This document shows positions 54,935 through 63,551 of a DNA stretch of 64,000 nt, piece after piece. Position 1 is the stretch's first letter, and each line of letters begins with the position of its first letter. The DNA is from an uncultured Macellibacteroides sp. Its GTDB lineage: Bacteria > Bacteroidota > Bacteroidia > Bacteroidales > Tannerellaceae. Position numbers and translations under genes: made by a program. The stretch spans positions 992,001-1,056,000 of the forward strand of contig NZ_OY762974.1 of assembly GCF_963667135.1 (NCBI RefSeq), in the 5' to 3' direction. The notes beneath the pieces are model-generated. The model was not told the DNA's origin, did not search any database, and was given only the letters and a program-made list of their open reading frames with translations.

Positions 54935-56455
54935 TTATATTCTTAAAATGCCTTTGTGCAATCCAAATTTTCTCCAACGATTGGTAGTCTGATTTTCTGC
55001 TTTATTGTCAGGCCGGTTTTCTTCCAAATTGATTATATAATCAATATAAGATGCGATCAACGCTATGTTTTCGGTCTCTTTTTCAATTGAAACAATCCCA
55101 TCATGCAACAGGTCGCTGTGTTTAGAGATAAAACTTGTATCGTACTCTCCTTTTACAAAGTCGGGCGTATCAATAATACAGTTTAAGTAATTAATATTTG
55201 TTTTTACCCCTGTAATTTTATACTCGTGCAAAACCCGCTGCATACGTTCAATAGCATATTTCCGATTTACCGCCCAAACAATAAGTTTACTTATCATGGG
55301 ATCATAATGTATTGGGATCTCATAACCTTCATATACATAACTGTCTACTCGGACTCCAATACCATTAGGTTCAATGATTTTTTTTATTACACCCGGAGAA
55401 GGTCTGAACTCCATCTCGGCATCTTCTGCACAAATACGAAGTTCAATAGCATGTCCACGCTGTTCTACGTCTTCTTGTTTCAGGCTTAAAACCTGCCCTT
55501 CAGCAATTTTTATTTGCTCTTTTACAAGGTCAATACCTAAAACTTCTTCTGTTATGGGGTGTTCAACTTGTAATCGGGTGTTCATTTCAAGGAAAAAGAA
55601 ATGGCCATGCATATCAACTAAAAATTCAATAGTACCGGCTCCAATATAATTTACTGCTTTGGCAGCCAACACCGCCTTCTCCCCCATCTCCTTACGAAGA
55701 TTGCGAGTTATAAACGGAGAAGGGCTTTCTTCCACTATTTTTTGATTTCTTCTTTGAATGGAACATTCTCGTTCGCATAAATGAATAATATTCCCATGAT
55801 TATCTCCGAGTATCTGAAATTCAATATGATGAGGCTCCTCTATAAATTTTTCGATATAAACAGTTTCATCGCCAAAAGAAGATAAGGATTCGGATTGGGC
55901 ATTCAGAAAAGCTTCTTTTACCTCACTTTCTTTTCGGATTAAACGAATACCTTTGCCTCCACCTCCCATTGCCGCTTTTAACATTATTGGTAATCCGATC
56001 CGACGGCACATCTCTGTAGCTTCATCCGCATCTTTTAATCCTTGCTCTGTTCCGGGAACTATAGGAACCTTTGCTTCCATCATTTGCTTGCGTGCCGAAA
56101 TTTTATCACCCATCATTTGGATTGTTTCGGGAGTGGGCCCGATAAAAATAATTCCCGCCTGCCTGCACCTAAAAGCAAAATGAGCATTTTCTGATAAAAA
56201 TCCATAACCGGGATGTATTGCATCTACCTGGTGCGATTTAGCTATTTCAATTATCTTTTCGATATTCAAATAACTATCTTTAGAAGCTGCTCCTCCCACA
56301 CAATATGCTTCGTCCGCGTACCAAACATGTTTGGCTGTCCTATCGGCAAGAGAAAATATCGCCACCGTATCTATTTTCATCTCTTTACACGAACGCATAA
56401 TACGAACAGCAATCTCACCTCGATTGGCAATAAGTATCTTTTTAATTTTATTCAT
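54935..56455 (-). CDS. Biotin carboxylase subunit
   Basis: ATP-grasp enzyme that carboxylates biotin with bicarbonate; 506 aa. Motifs in order: KILIANRGEIAVRIMRSCKE at the start, HPGYGFLSENA near residue 80, the ATP-binding GGGGKGIRL near residue 163, EMNTRLQVEHPITEEVLG near residue 286 and FRPSPGVI. Its ATG overlaps the stop of the truncated metE by 4 bp (ATGA), placing it under the cobalamin riboswitch at 57391-57550. Next genes: carrier protein, carboxyltransferase, AspT-type transporter. Confidence 0.95.
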   Translation of the reverse strand: MNKIKKILIANRGEIAVRIMRSCKEMKIDTVAIFSLADRTAKHVWYADEAYCVGGAASKDSYLNIEKIIEIAKSHQVDAIHPGYGFLSENAHFAFRCRQAGIIFIGPTPETIQMMGDKISARKQMMEAKVPIVPGTEQGLKDADEATEMCRRIGLPIMLKAAMGGGGKGIRLIRKESEVKEAFLNAQSESLSSFGDETVYIEKFIEEPHHIEFQILGDNHGNIIHLCERECSIQRRNQKIVEESPSPFITRNLRKEMGEKAVLAAKAVNYIGAGTIEFLVDMHGHFFFLEMNTRLQVEHPITEEVLGIDLVKEQIKIAEGQVLSLKQEDVEQRGHAIELRICAEDAEMEFRPSPGVIKKIIEPNGIGVRVDSYVYEGYEIPIHYDPMISKLIVWAVNRKYAIERMQRVLHEYKITGVKTNINYLNCIIDTPDFVKGEYDTSFISKHSDLLHDGIVSIEKETENIALIASYIDYIINLEENRPDNKAENQTTNRWRKFGLHKGILRI

Positions 56456-57210
56456 AAATTATTTATTGAATTAAATACGAGCAAAATCTTTATCCCTGGA
56501 CATTCATCAGCTAAATATTTATATGCTCTAACAAATGCTTGCGTCACCTCTTCTTCCAAGTCCAGTAGCAGAAACGGTTCGTCGAGCTGAATATAGGTTG
56601 CTCCTATATTATGCAAACTATCAAATACTTCTTTGTATACAGGTAAAAGTGATTCTAATAAACTAATGCTACGGAATCCGCTTTCTTTTTCTTTACCGGA
56701 TAAAAGATAGCTGACAGGACCTAAAATCACTGGTTTGGCGTTTATTCCTTGCTGCTTAGCCTCAAGAAATTCATTAATAATATCCGTTGAAAGAAAACTA
56801 AACTTTTGTTTCCTGTAGAATTCAGGAACGAGATAATGGCGATTGGTATCAAACCAGTTAGACTTCTCAAGAGCTGCAATATTCATCCCCTCTTTTTGAT
56901 ATCCGCGAGCCATGGCAAAGTATAAAGAGGGAAAAGATATCTTTTTTTCTTGCACAAGAGGTAAAAATCGGGAAGGAATATTCCCAAGCATTAAATTAGT
57001 ATCCAACACCCTATCGTAAAATGAAAAAACATTAACCGGGATAAGATCGATTCCGGCATCTTGTTGTAGTTTCCAATTTTCTTTACGAATTTGTTTCCTA
57101 ATCAATAATAATTGATCAATGGTGATACTACCTTCCCAAAAACTCTCACAGGCTTTTTTCAATTCACGCTGACTACCAATACGCGGGTAACCCAAATTGT
57201 ATGTTCGCAT
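56452..57210 (-). pseudogene. metE: Truncated metE (cobalamin-independent methionine synthase, N-terminal part only)
   Basis: MetE transfers a methyl group from 5-methyltetrahydrofolate-triglutamate to homocysteine; full proteins have about 750-770 aa. Here only the first 252 residues remain: start YNLGYPRIGSQRELKKA, DLIPVNVFSFYDRVLD near residue 57, KPVILGPVSYLLSG near residue 140, and YIQLDEPFLLLD near residue 207. After CPGIKILLV it ends in a short unrelated tail. The entire C-terminal domain with the zinc and homocysteine site is absent, so it cannot be an active synthase. It follows a cobalamin riboswitch, the usual control of metE, and is coupled to the biotin carboxylase gene. Confidence 0.9.
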
Positions 57211-57390
57211 ACTTTTAACTTTTTAAATGATAATTGAATCAGTTAAAAGTTCTTCTGAACTAAATACTTTACGGAAAAAAGGAAGAGGAGAGAAAAGGCC
57301 ACGCAAAAACACCTCAGGGTAATAGGTACATATGCATGACAGACCTTGCTCGACTCTGCTTCTTTCGCGAAAGCATTGTCAAACCGGATT

Positions 57391-57550
57391 AAGGCAGGTC
57401 TCCTGACTTGCTCTATTCTGTACACCTTCCCGGAATCTTACATTCCAGTGGCATAATTGTACAGAACTGTTTTCAGAGCTTACAGTTGCGCGACAGTCCG
57501 TGATTTTCACACGGTTCCCTTTTAATTCCACAAATGTGGAATACCTTAGC
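57391..57550 (-). promoter_or_regulatory. Cobalamin riboswitch upstream of metE remnant/carboxylase operon
   Basis: On the minus strand the conserved elements occur in order: AAAAGGGAA, GCGCAACTGTAAGC, GCCACTGG, GGGAAGG and the B12 box AGTCAGGAGACCTGCC (57391-57406). These are the standard marks of the adenosyl/methylcobalamin riboswitch. About 180 nt separate it from the metE start, leaving room for an expression platform. Binding of B12 should lower expression of the downstream genes. Confidence 0.93.
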
Positions 57551-57729
57551 GGCTATATATTAGAAAGAACTTTGAGCTGGTAAAGGTATAAAGAAAATTC
57601 TAATCCCCAACCAATTTGATGCAAGATAATAAGTTGGATCGGCCTTCGGCTGTCAACCTGTTCCGAAACTCAGAAACATTCGAAATAGAAAAAATATTTT
57701 AAAATAAGGCTAAAACAAAGATAACATGT

Positions 57730-59190
57730 TTAATATTTTAGTTTTCTTATAATATATTTTATTCCAAGCCAAACTCCTGATAGCGAAACGCACACTCCTC
57801 CTAAACATAAGATCCAGATTGCAATAGTCCATAATACAGGGCGTTCGATCAGGCACTTTATATTTAGGTAATGCAATCCGCTAAACACCCATTTTTTTGC
57901 TTTCCGGCTTTGGTTCAAATATTTAAAATCTCCGGTTTTAGGATCAATATAATAACAACTTTTATCTACATTATTAACTTCAATTTTGTAAACAGGCAAT
58001 GGAAGATCTTTTTCTCTCGACAGATAGTACTCTTCGTAACTATCTATAATTGAGACGGAAAAAGATTCATCTTTGCCATGTATATTTCGGACAGCCTTCT
58101 CTATCTGTTCCCGGGGTAAGTTAAGTTCTTTTACAACAGCAGAAGAAGCATCTATACATACCTCTTCGTCTCCTGTTACGATATTATATATAGGCGTATC
58201 CTGAAAATAAGACCACTCAACAGTCTTAATATCCGGATATTTTGCTTTTAAAGTACGATAGTCCAGTAAATAAGAGGGCATCGGTAAGCGCTTTCCTCTT
58301 ACTTGCGAACCGGTAATTCTATAATCACCATGCGTTTTTATTATCCATTGCGGAATTCTTTGTAAAGCCATTGCTCCACTAAAAGCAAATGTAATAAGGA
58401 AGACGCCAAATATGAGTCCTGAAATATGATGCCATTTATAGCAACTTTTTTTGTAAGGACTTTTTATTATTTTCTTGGTTACATATTGTTTGCGAATAGC
58501 GTATATACCTACATACATACCCGAAAGAGCCGCTATCAGAGCAATTATGCCTCCAAAAGTTAAAGCTAAAACCCAATTATCAGCATTTTTACGCAAAGCG
58601 GGTATATACAGTTTGTGAGGAATTGAACCCACCCATGCCCAAAAGCGCTGTTCACGGTTAGTAAATTGTTGTACTTCACCACTTCGGGACGCTATATAGA
58701 GTTGATGTTTATCCTCGTCATCGAAATAAAATTTATAAATAGGCATTTCACTGGCATAACGAGAATACATAATCCATATATCACGTTCGTTTAATGTATC
58801 TATCTTCACAATAGGAGCTTCAACCCATTTATTTGCAATACTTTCTATTGTTTCCCTTGTTACAGGGTTTACAGATTGCGTTGTATCATTACAAATAGTG
58901 TACGTACTGTCTTTTGTTTCAACGGTAAATAAGGGTTGTCCCTGAAAGCATCTCAGACTAAGACTTTTTATATTTATATCCGACTCTGGTAATTGAGCAA
59001 ATACAGTATTTATATCCAACAATGAATCAGGCAGGACATCCATTTTTTCATATTTCTGTGACTGACTTACATCCGGAAAAGAATGATAGATCAATACCAA
59101 TCCCGTTATAAACCACATAAGGAAAAACAAACTGATAATTGTACCTGTTATCCTATGTAACGAAAAAAAGAATATCCTGACCTTTTTCAT
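57730..59190 (-). CDS. PepSY-associated membrane protein
   Basis: Inner membrane protein of 486 aa with four hydrophobic spans (about 10-32, 205-230, 253-275 and 455-480) and large periplasmic PepSY-like loops, of the PepSY_TM family. Motifs LHRITGTIISLFFLMWFITGLVLIYH at the N-terminus and YKWHHISGLIFGVFLITFAFSG near residue 250 are typical and contain His pairs that may bind haem. Family members accompany siderophore and metal-complex receptors and may reduce the imported metal. It is the third gene of the second riboswitch operon, 21 bp after the DUF4374 gene. Confidence 0.9.
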   Translation of the reverse strand: MKKVRIFFFSLHRITGTIISLFFLMWFITGLVLIYHSFPDVSQSQKYEKMDVLPDSLLDINTVFAQLPESDINIKSLSLRCFQGQPLFTVETKDSTYTICNDTTQSVNPVTRETIESIANKWVEAPIVKIDTLNERDIWIMYSRYASEMPIYKFYFDDEDKHQLYIASRSGEVQQFTNREQRFWAWVGSIPHKLYIPALRKNADNWVLALTFGGIIALIAALSGMYVGIYAIRKQYVTKKIIKSPYKKSCYKWHHISGLIFGVFLITFAFSGAMALQRIPQWIIKTHGDYRITGSQVRGKRLPMPSYLLDYRTLKAKYPDIKTVEWSYFQDTPIYNIVTGDEEVCIDASSAVVKELNLPREQIEKAVRNIHGKDESFSVSIIDSYEEYYLSREKDLPLPVYKIEVNNVDKSCYYIDPKTGDFKYLNQSRKAKKWVFSGLHYLNIKCLIERPVLWTIAIWILCLGGVCVSLSGVWLGIKYIIRKLKY

Positions 59191-59211
59191 TTGGCTGTAT
59201 ATCTAAAATAA

Positions 59212-60474
59212 TTAATCTAATAATGCGACAATACGGTCAAAAGAATACCCTTCTGTTATTGTCAAACCTTTTGTAATTTTACCGGTAGGAATATCGTATA
59301 TATATATACAAGGATTGGATGTTTTTGGATTGGCTCCAATATAAGCCTTACTACCTAAAACAGCCGAACGTTGCGAGAAATTCCCCTGACTAAAAGGAAC
59401 TTCTGTTAATACAGTAAGCTTGTCTGAAGTCAGATCCAGTATTGAATAATAACAATTATAGTCTGCTCCCCAACCAGAGGCTCCGGTATATGCAGGATCC
59501 ATAATGTATAAAAGAGCTTTTCCGCTTGTTAAATGCTCAACGGTTATGATCTTTCCTTTTCCTCCCGATGGAGTTTTGTAGCCTACATAAGTTTTATCAA
59601 AGGCTAACGCTCCCTTTTTTATACGCAAAAGCGATCCGAACTGTTGTGTAGTACTGGGTGCTCCCGGAATTACTGTATTACATGCCAAATAATAATCACC
59701 ATTGTTGTCAAAGAACGATTTGCTCTGAAGCAATTCTCCGTACGCTGTTCCGGCCATAAATTCGGCACGGTCTTCACTAACAGTTGCTTCAACGCTCATA
59801 TCTGAAGCATTTACGAAAGCCATATAGAAACGAACTTTGTCTTTGTTGTTGCAATACGAATATAAAATTTTATTATCAGCTGAACGATAGCTTGCTATAC
59901 CTGAAGTACTAAACGTTCCCCCTGTAGGAAGAGCCGGAAGATTTAACACCCCTTCACTCAGAATTTTCATATTCGCTACATCTATTTTGGTCCAGAGCAC
60001 CTTGTCTTTAGCTCCGTTTGCAGCCAGAAGCACCAGCGTGTTATCATCAATCCAGGCGTTGGTATATTTACGCGCACTGTAGGTATTCGTTCCCCATACA
60101 ATTTCTTTTACCGTTTCAATACCATTCGTACCTATTTTATATTTTCCGAAACGGTCGTCCGATCTTGGAACCTGGTAGTAGTACTGACCTTTAATGATTG
60201 ATTCCTGATTGAGCTTTGCTGATACATTTGCACCTTTTCCCGCAAAATCGATCGTTCCCTGTTCTTCCAGCGATTTTGTGGGCATAACCAGTTGAGCCCC
60301 GGGATCGGCACCCATACCCGAAGTTCCTTCTCCTACAGTAACCCAGATATCAAAATGCGACGTATCTAAGGGATTTGGATCAGGTTTGGGATCATCTTCA
60401 TTTGAGCACGAAAAACAGAGCAAACCTAAGGCTGCAATAATGAATGTCGTAAAATAAAGTTTTAAAATTTTCAT
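59212..60474 (-). CDS. DUF4374 lipoprotein
   Basis: Exported lipoprotein of 420 aa (signal peptide with lipobox CFSC, Cys23) in the DUF4374 family. A beta-propeller-like pattern of repeated four-strand units fills the mature part. It lies 13 bp downstream of the receptor's C-terminal piece. In Bacteroides the surface propeller lipoprotein BtuG captures B12 for BtuB; a similar role for this protein is an inference from its place in a cobalamin-riboswitch operon. Confidence 0.88.
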   Translation of the reverse strand: MKILKLYFTTFIIAALGLLCFSCSNEDDPKPDPNPLDTSHFDIWVTVGEGTSGMGADPGAQLVMPTKSLEEQGTIDFAGKGANVSAKLNQESIIKGQYYYQVPRSDDRFGKYKIGTNGIETVKEIVWGTNTYSARKYTNAWIDDNTLVLLAANGAKDKVLWTKIDVANMKILSEGVLNLPALPTGGTFSTSGIASYRSADNKILYSYCNNKDKVRFYMAFVNASDMSVEATVSEDRAEFMAGTAYGELLQSKSFFDNNGDYYLACNTVIPGAPSTTQQFGSLLRIKKGALAFDKTYVGYKTPSGGKGKIITVEHLTSGKALLYIMDPAYTGASGWGADYNCYYSILDLTSDKLTVLTEVPFSQGNFSQRSAVLGSKAYIGANPKTSNPCIYIYDIPTGKITKGLTITEGYSFDRIVALLD

Positions 60475-60487
60475 TGTTTTGTTGATA

Positions 60488-61237
60488 TTAATTAATAAAT
60501 ACTCTTAATTTACAGAAAATAGCTCTACCCGGCTTTTGCATCATATAGTTATCATAAACCTTATTGTCAAATATATTGGTGCACTCCAGCGAGACATTAT
60601 AACTCTCTTTATTGAGGGAATAAGTAAGGGATACATTGTTAAGATACTGCGTAGGGATTACATAATCGGAATTGAAAGATCCGTAGTCTTTCCAGGTCAG
60701 ATAAAACCAGTGTACATACTGAAAATAATAAGCAGCCTTCAATTGATTGTTTTTCTGCCCGAATATATCCTTTTTCTTAAAATTCAATTCTATGTTACTA
60801 AACAACCATGGATTATTTGGCACACGATTATTATATGTAGCATTAGGCTTCCCGTTTAGCTGATATTTTGTTTTACTTTTTTCATCGAGATAGCTGATAT
60901 TTACAATTGTTTGAAACATGTCGTTATAGTCATAGTGAAGCTCTCCCTCTATACCGCTAACTGTTACATTGCTTACATTCTCGTATTGTCCGGTCCCCTC
61001 AGAATCAGATATAACATAGCGAATATAATCTTTGACTTTTCTATTAAACAGGTTAACATCGTAGTGTAAATTATGTTGAGGGGCTAACCTAAAAGTTCCA
61101 AATAATCCTAAGTTAAAATTCCGGCTATTTTCAGGTGTTAATAAGAAGTTCGGATAAATAGTAGATCCGTTTCCTAAATATTCTCGTGTCAAGGGTAACC
61201 TTACACTACGCTCAAAAGATGCTTTAACAGCCAACAA
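60488..61237 (-). CDS. TonB-dependent receptor, C-terminal part (after frameshift)
   Basis: C-terminal barrel part of the receptor begun at 62826. The frame is open back to about 61350, reading YYSPESWITGS then NNNWGYGITSRYFFSDLLAVKASFE without an ATG, so the nominal start at 61237 (TTG) is not a real one. The end has the typical last strand (GRAIFCKLRVFIN). Joined to the upstream part it would give a protein of about 780 aa. Confidence 0.82.
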   Translation of the reverse strand: MLAVKASFERSVRLPLTREYLGNGSTIYPNFLLTPENSRNFNLGLFGTFRLAPQHNLHYDVNLFNRKVKDYIRYVISDSEGTGQYENVSNVTVSGIEGELHYDYNDMFQTIVNISYLDEKSKTKYQLNGKPNATYNNRVPNNPWLFSNIELNFKKKDIFGQKNNQLKAAYYFQYVHWFYLTWKDYGSFNSDYVIPTQYLNNVSLTYSLNKESYNVSLECTNIFDNKVYDNYMMQKPGRAIFCKLRVFIN

Positions 61238-61317
61238 ATCTGAGAAAAAGTATCTGGACGTAATTCCATACCCCCAATTATTATTTGTAGAAGAGCTTTC
61301 TATTTTGTTAGATCCTG

Positions 61318-62826
61318 TTATCCAACTTTCAGGTGAGTAATATACTCTTTCACAAAAAAAGTATTCGCCAAGCGGTCTTGCAAAAAACTTTGTTTATAGG
61401 AAACACCTACAATGTGTTTACTGAGAAAATCCTCTGTGGGTTCAAATTCACTATCAAAATCATCAGTTCGCTTGTTTGAAACATGATCGAAAAGATAATT
61501 TACATTGAAAGAATGGTATTCGTTTAACAAATAATCAAAATTAGCGCGTCCGATTGTCAGAGGTCTTATGGTATGCCTTATAGACTTTCCTCGTCCAGTG
61601 ATTTCATTACGTGATGTTTCCGTATATGAACCATCCCAGCGATATTTTCGATAAGCAGTATCTACAACTATCGAGTAATCCCATGTCTGAGAAAGAAAAA
61701 GCTCTGTCGTCAATCCTTTTGTAAGGAAATTTCGTTTTCGGTATTGCCCTCCTATATTATAAGCGTCGCTCTCTCGGGTTGCCATACCATATACTTTATT
61801 CTGGACGCTACCCGTTTGCAAATCCTTGTCGGTTGAGGAGTAGGAAGCAGTAACAGAAAAAAGATCAGCCCATTTTTTATTTGCAACGCCGATAGATGTT
61901 TGTCCGAAAAATGAGCAGTAGTCGTCGTGAAAACGCTCTACGGTTACCATTTCGAACTCTTCGGTAGTGGTATTCCAGACTTCCACCCCCTTCATTTTAT
62001 AATTGTTTTTGGAATAATTGACACCTATGGAAGGTCTAATAAACAACCCGCTTTTGGGCTCTGTATATTGCGCACTAAAATCGGCCTTGTGTGTACCGAA
62101 CGAACCTATTCCATAGGATACATCCAGGTAGTTCTTTACCTCTTTTTTAGTTAATATATTAATAGCTCCCCCCAAGGCATCGGCACCTAAGTCGGCCGGT
62201 ACAACGCCTTTATAGATTTCAACACGATCTACAATATTTACAGGAAGATTGGCCAGCGATACACCGTTTCCGATAGACGTAAGAGGTACGCCATCAATAA
62301 AATACCTAACCGAGTTCCCGGATAGTCCATTAATCGAGAGATCGAAATCCGCACCTACTCCTCCATCTTCACGTATTTTTATTCCGCTACTTCTTCCTAC
62401 AAGAGCATTTAAATTATTCAACTCACTAGCCATACCCTTCACATCCAGTGAGTTTACAGAGAAGGAGCTTTCCCTGAGTTGCTGACTTTTCGTTTTACCG
62501 TATATTTCGACCGACGACAGATTAATGACCAATTTCTCAAGTATGAAATCTTGTTGTCTATTACTTCTAATTTCAACGGTGGTTTTCAGTAATTTAAACC
62601 CGATAGCAGATATCGAGATTACGCGTTTGCCTTGTGAGATTTCCAGAGAATAAGATCCATTATCATCTGTGTATACCCCTGTAGTCGTACCTTCAATGGC
62701 TACTAAAGCCTGGGGGATGGGGTTATTTTCGTTGTCAGTTACCTCTCCGGTGACAAATACTTTTTGTTGTGCATACAAGGCTGGCAACAAACTAATTAAT
62801 GTGACAAAAATGATTAAAAATCTCAT
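61318..62826 (-). CDS. Cobalamin-riboswitch-controlled TonB-dependent receptor, N-terminal part (frameshifted)
   Basis: Outer membrane receptor, likely BtuB-like by its riboswitch. A signal peptide (about 1-19), a carboxypeptidase regulatory-like domain (about 24-100), the plug (VRYFIDGVPLTSIGNGVSLANLPVNIVDRVEIYKGVVPADLGADALGGAINIL) and the first half of the barrel are present. The frame ends at 61318 with a tail unlike receptors, and the rest continues in another frame. A 7-T run followed by GTGAAAGAGTAT marks the break zone, consistent with one missing base. Two other genes follow in the same operon. Confidence 0.85.
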   Translation of the reverse strand: MRFLIIFVTLISLLPALYAQQKVFVTGEVTDNENNPIPQALVAIEGTTTGVYTDDNGSYSLEISQGKRVISISAIGFKLLKTTVEIRSNRQQDFILEKLVINLSSVEIYGKTKSQQLRESSFSVNSLDVKGMASELNNLNALVGRSSGIKIREDGGVGADFDLSINGLSGNSVRYFIDGVPLTSIGNGVSLANLPVNIVDRVEIYKGVVPADLGADALGGAINILTKKEVKNYLDVSYGIGSFGTHKADFSAQYTEPKSGLFIRPSIGVNYSKNNYKMKGVEVWNTTTEEFEMVTVERFHDDYCSFFGQTSIGVANKKWADLFSVTASYSSTDKDLQTGSVQNKVYGMATRESDAYNIGGQYRKRNFLTKGLTTELFLSQTWDYSIVVDTAYRKYRWDGSYTETSRNEITGRGKSIRHTIRPLTIGRANFDYLLNEYHSFNVNYLFDHVSNKRTDDFDSEFEPTEDFLSKHIVGVSYKQSFLQDRLANTFFVKEYITHLKVG

Positions 62827-62980
62827 TCTAATTAATGTTTAACTATTTAAAACATCACGAACTAAGATTTTTTCAAAAACAGACCAAGCATTAGTACTCT
62901 AAAAAAGTACAGACATAAGTTACCTGAAGTGCATTTGTTCTTTAGCCTTAGTCCACGAAAGCTTTACAACTATTTATTTT

Positions 62981-63155
62981 GGCAGGTCTTCTGACTTGCT
63001 CCATCTTTGAACATCCTTCCCATTCGTTAACGAACAGTGGCTTGAGTATTGTTCAAAGACTTTGATGGAGCTTACAGCAGCGGGTCTGTTCAGGATTTAC
63101 ACCTGATTCCCTTTTCATCATTTTTCCGAAGAAGCGGAATTATGACACCAAAATT
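62981..63155 (-). promoter_or_regulatory. Cobalamin riboswitch upstream of receptor/DUF4374/PepSY operon
   Basis: Minus strand elements: TTTGGTGTCAT, AAAAGGGAA, CCGCTGCTGTAAGC, AAGCCACTG, GGGAAGG and B12 box AGTCAGAAGACCTGCC. It lies about 155 nt upstream of the receptor start. Same class as the riboswitch at 57391-57550, but clearly diverged in the variable stems, so it is not a recent copy. Confidence 0.94.
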
Positions 63156-63161
63156 TCGACG

Positions 63162-63169
63162 CAAATATA
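63162..63169 (-). promoter_or_regulatory. -7 box ahead of second cobalamin riboswitch
   Basis: TATATTTG on the minus strand, followed by GCGTCG and then the riboswitch, so transcription would begin at the aptamer. No clear TTTG is found at the expected -33 position. Confidence 0.45.
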
Positions 63170-63241
63170 AAGATTATTTCACAATCAGTATCTCTTATTA
63201 TTAAAAACATATACTTTTACACCCTATTAAATTTCAAATCC

Positions 63242-63391
63242 TTATAGGTGCATTATTATTCGGTTACGAAATGCTATTTCTTCTTTATATTTGTGCTTAA
63301 AAGAAGGATTTATACCAACAGCGTGTGCAAATTGAGAAGCATTAAAAATGGGAATGATCTGAAGAATTCCGGGAAATTGTATTGATACTCC
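63242..63391 (-). pseudogene. Possible remnant of a HicB-like antitoxin C-terminus
   Basis: The minus strand frame that begins at the repeat border reads through 49 codons to a stop near 63242. Its middle, FNASQFAHAVGINPS then KYKEEIAF, resembles the HTH end of HicB-type proteins of Bacteroidota (pattern GIN-S-xxx-Y-G-A). No start codon or toxin gene is present. The resemblance is short, so this may be chance. Confidence 0.3.
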
Positions 63392-63551
63392 AGAAAAGGA
63401 ACAATCAATTTGTCATAGGCACTTCCATCAACAATAACTTTGCATCCTGAGTCGCTTTAATGGTTACCTTATCCGTCTCCCATATTCCGTATCCGTCCCT
63501 TTTGTCGAGAAGCTGACCATCCACATCGGCCTGCCCTTCCAACACAAAGAT
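63392..63551. repeat. Right copy of 160-bp direct repeat (pirin 3' end)
   Basis: Contains the last 49 codons of the pirin gene, including the stop, plus 13 bp beyond it; matches 51009-51168 with two differences (positions 63412 and 63450 or adjacent). Confidence 0.92.

Larger units (their letters stand above)
51009..63551. other. Probable inserted B12-responsive island bounded by 160-bp direct repeats
   Basis: The unit between the two pirin-end copies is one-directional (all genes minus), clearly more AT-rich than the GH92 gene on its left and the pirin gene on its right, and contains two cobalamin riboswitches, a truncated metE, a frameshifted receptor and a decayed reading frame at its right edge. 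No integrase or transposase is left, so the mode of entry is open; crossing over through a short pirin homology or integration at the gene end would both give this layout. Confidence 0.55.

Noticed and set aside
51009-63551. Direct repeats as ends of an insertion sequence or composite transposon
   Set aside because: The repeats are gene-end sequence, direct rather than terminal inverted, and no transposase frame is present.
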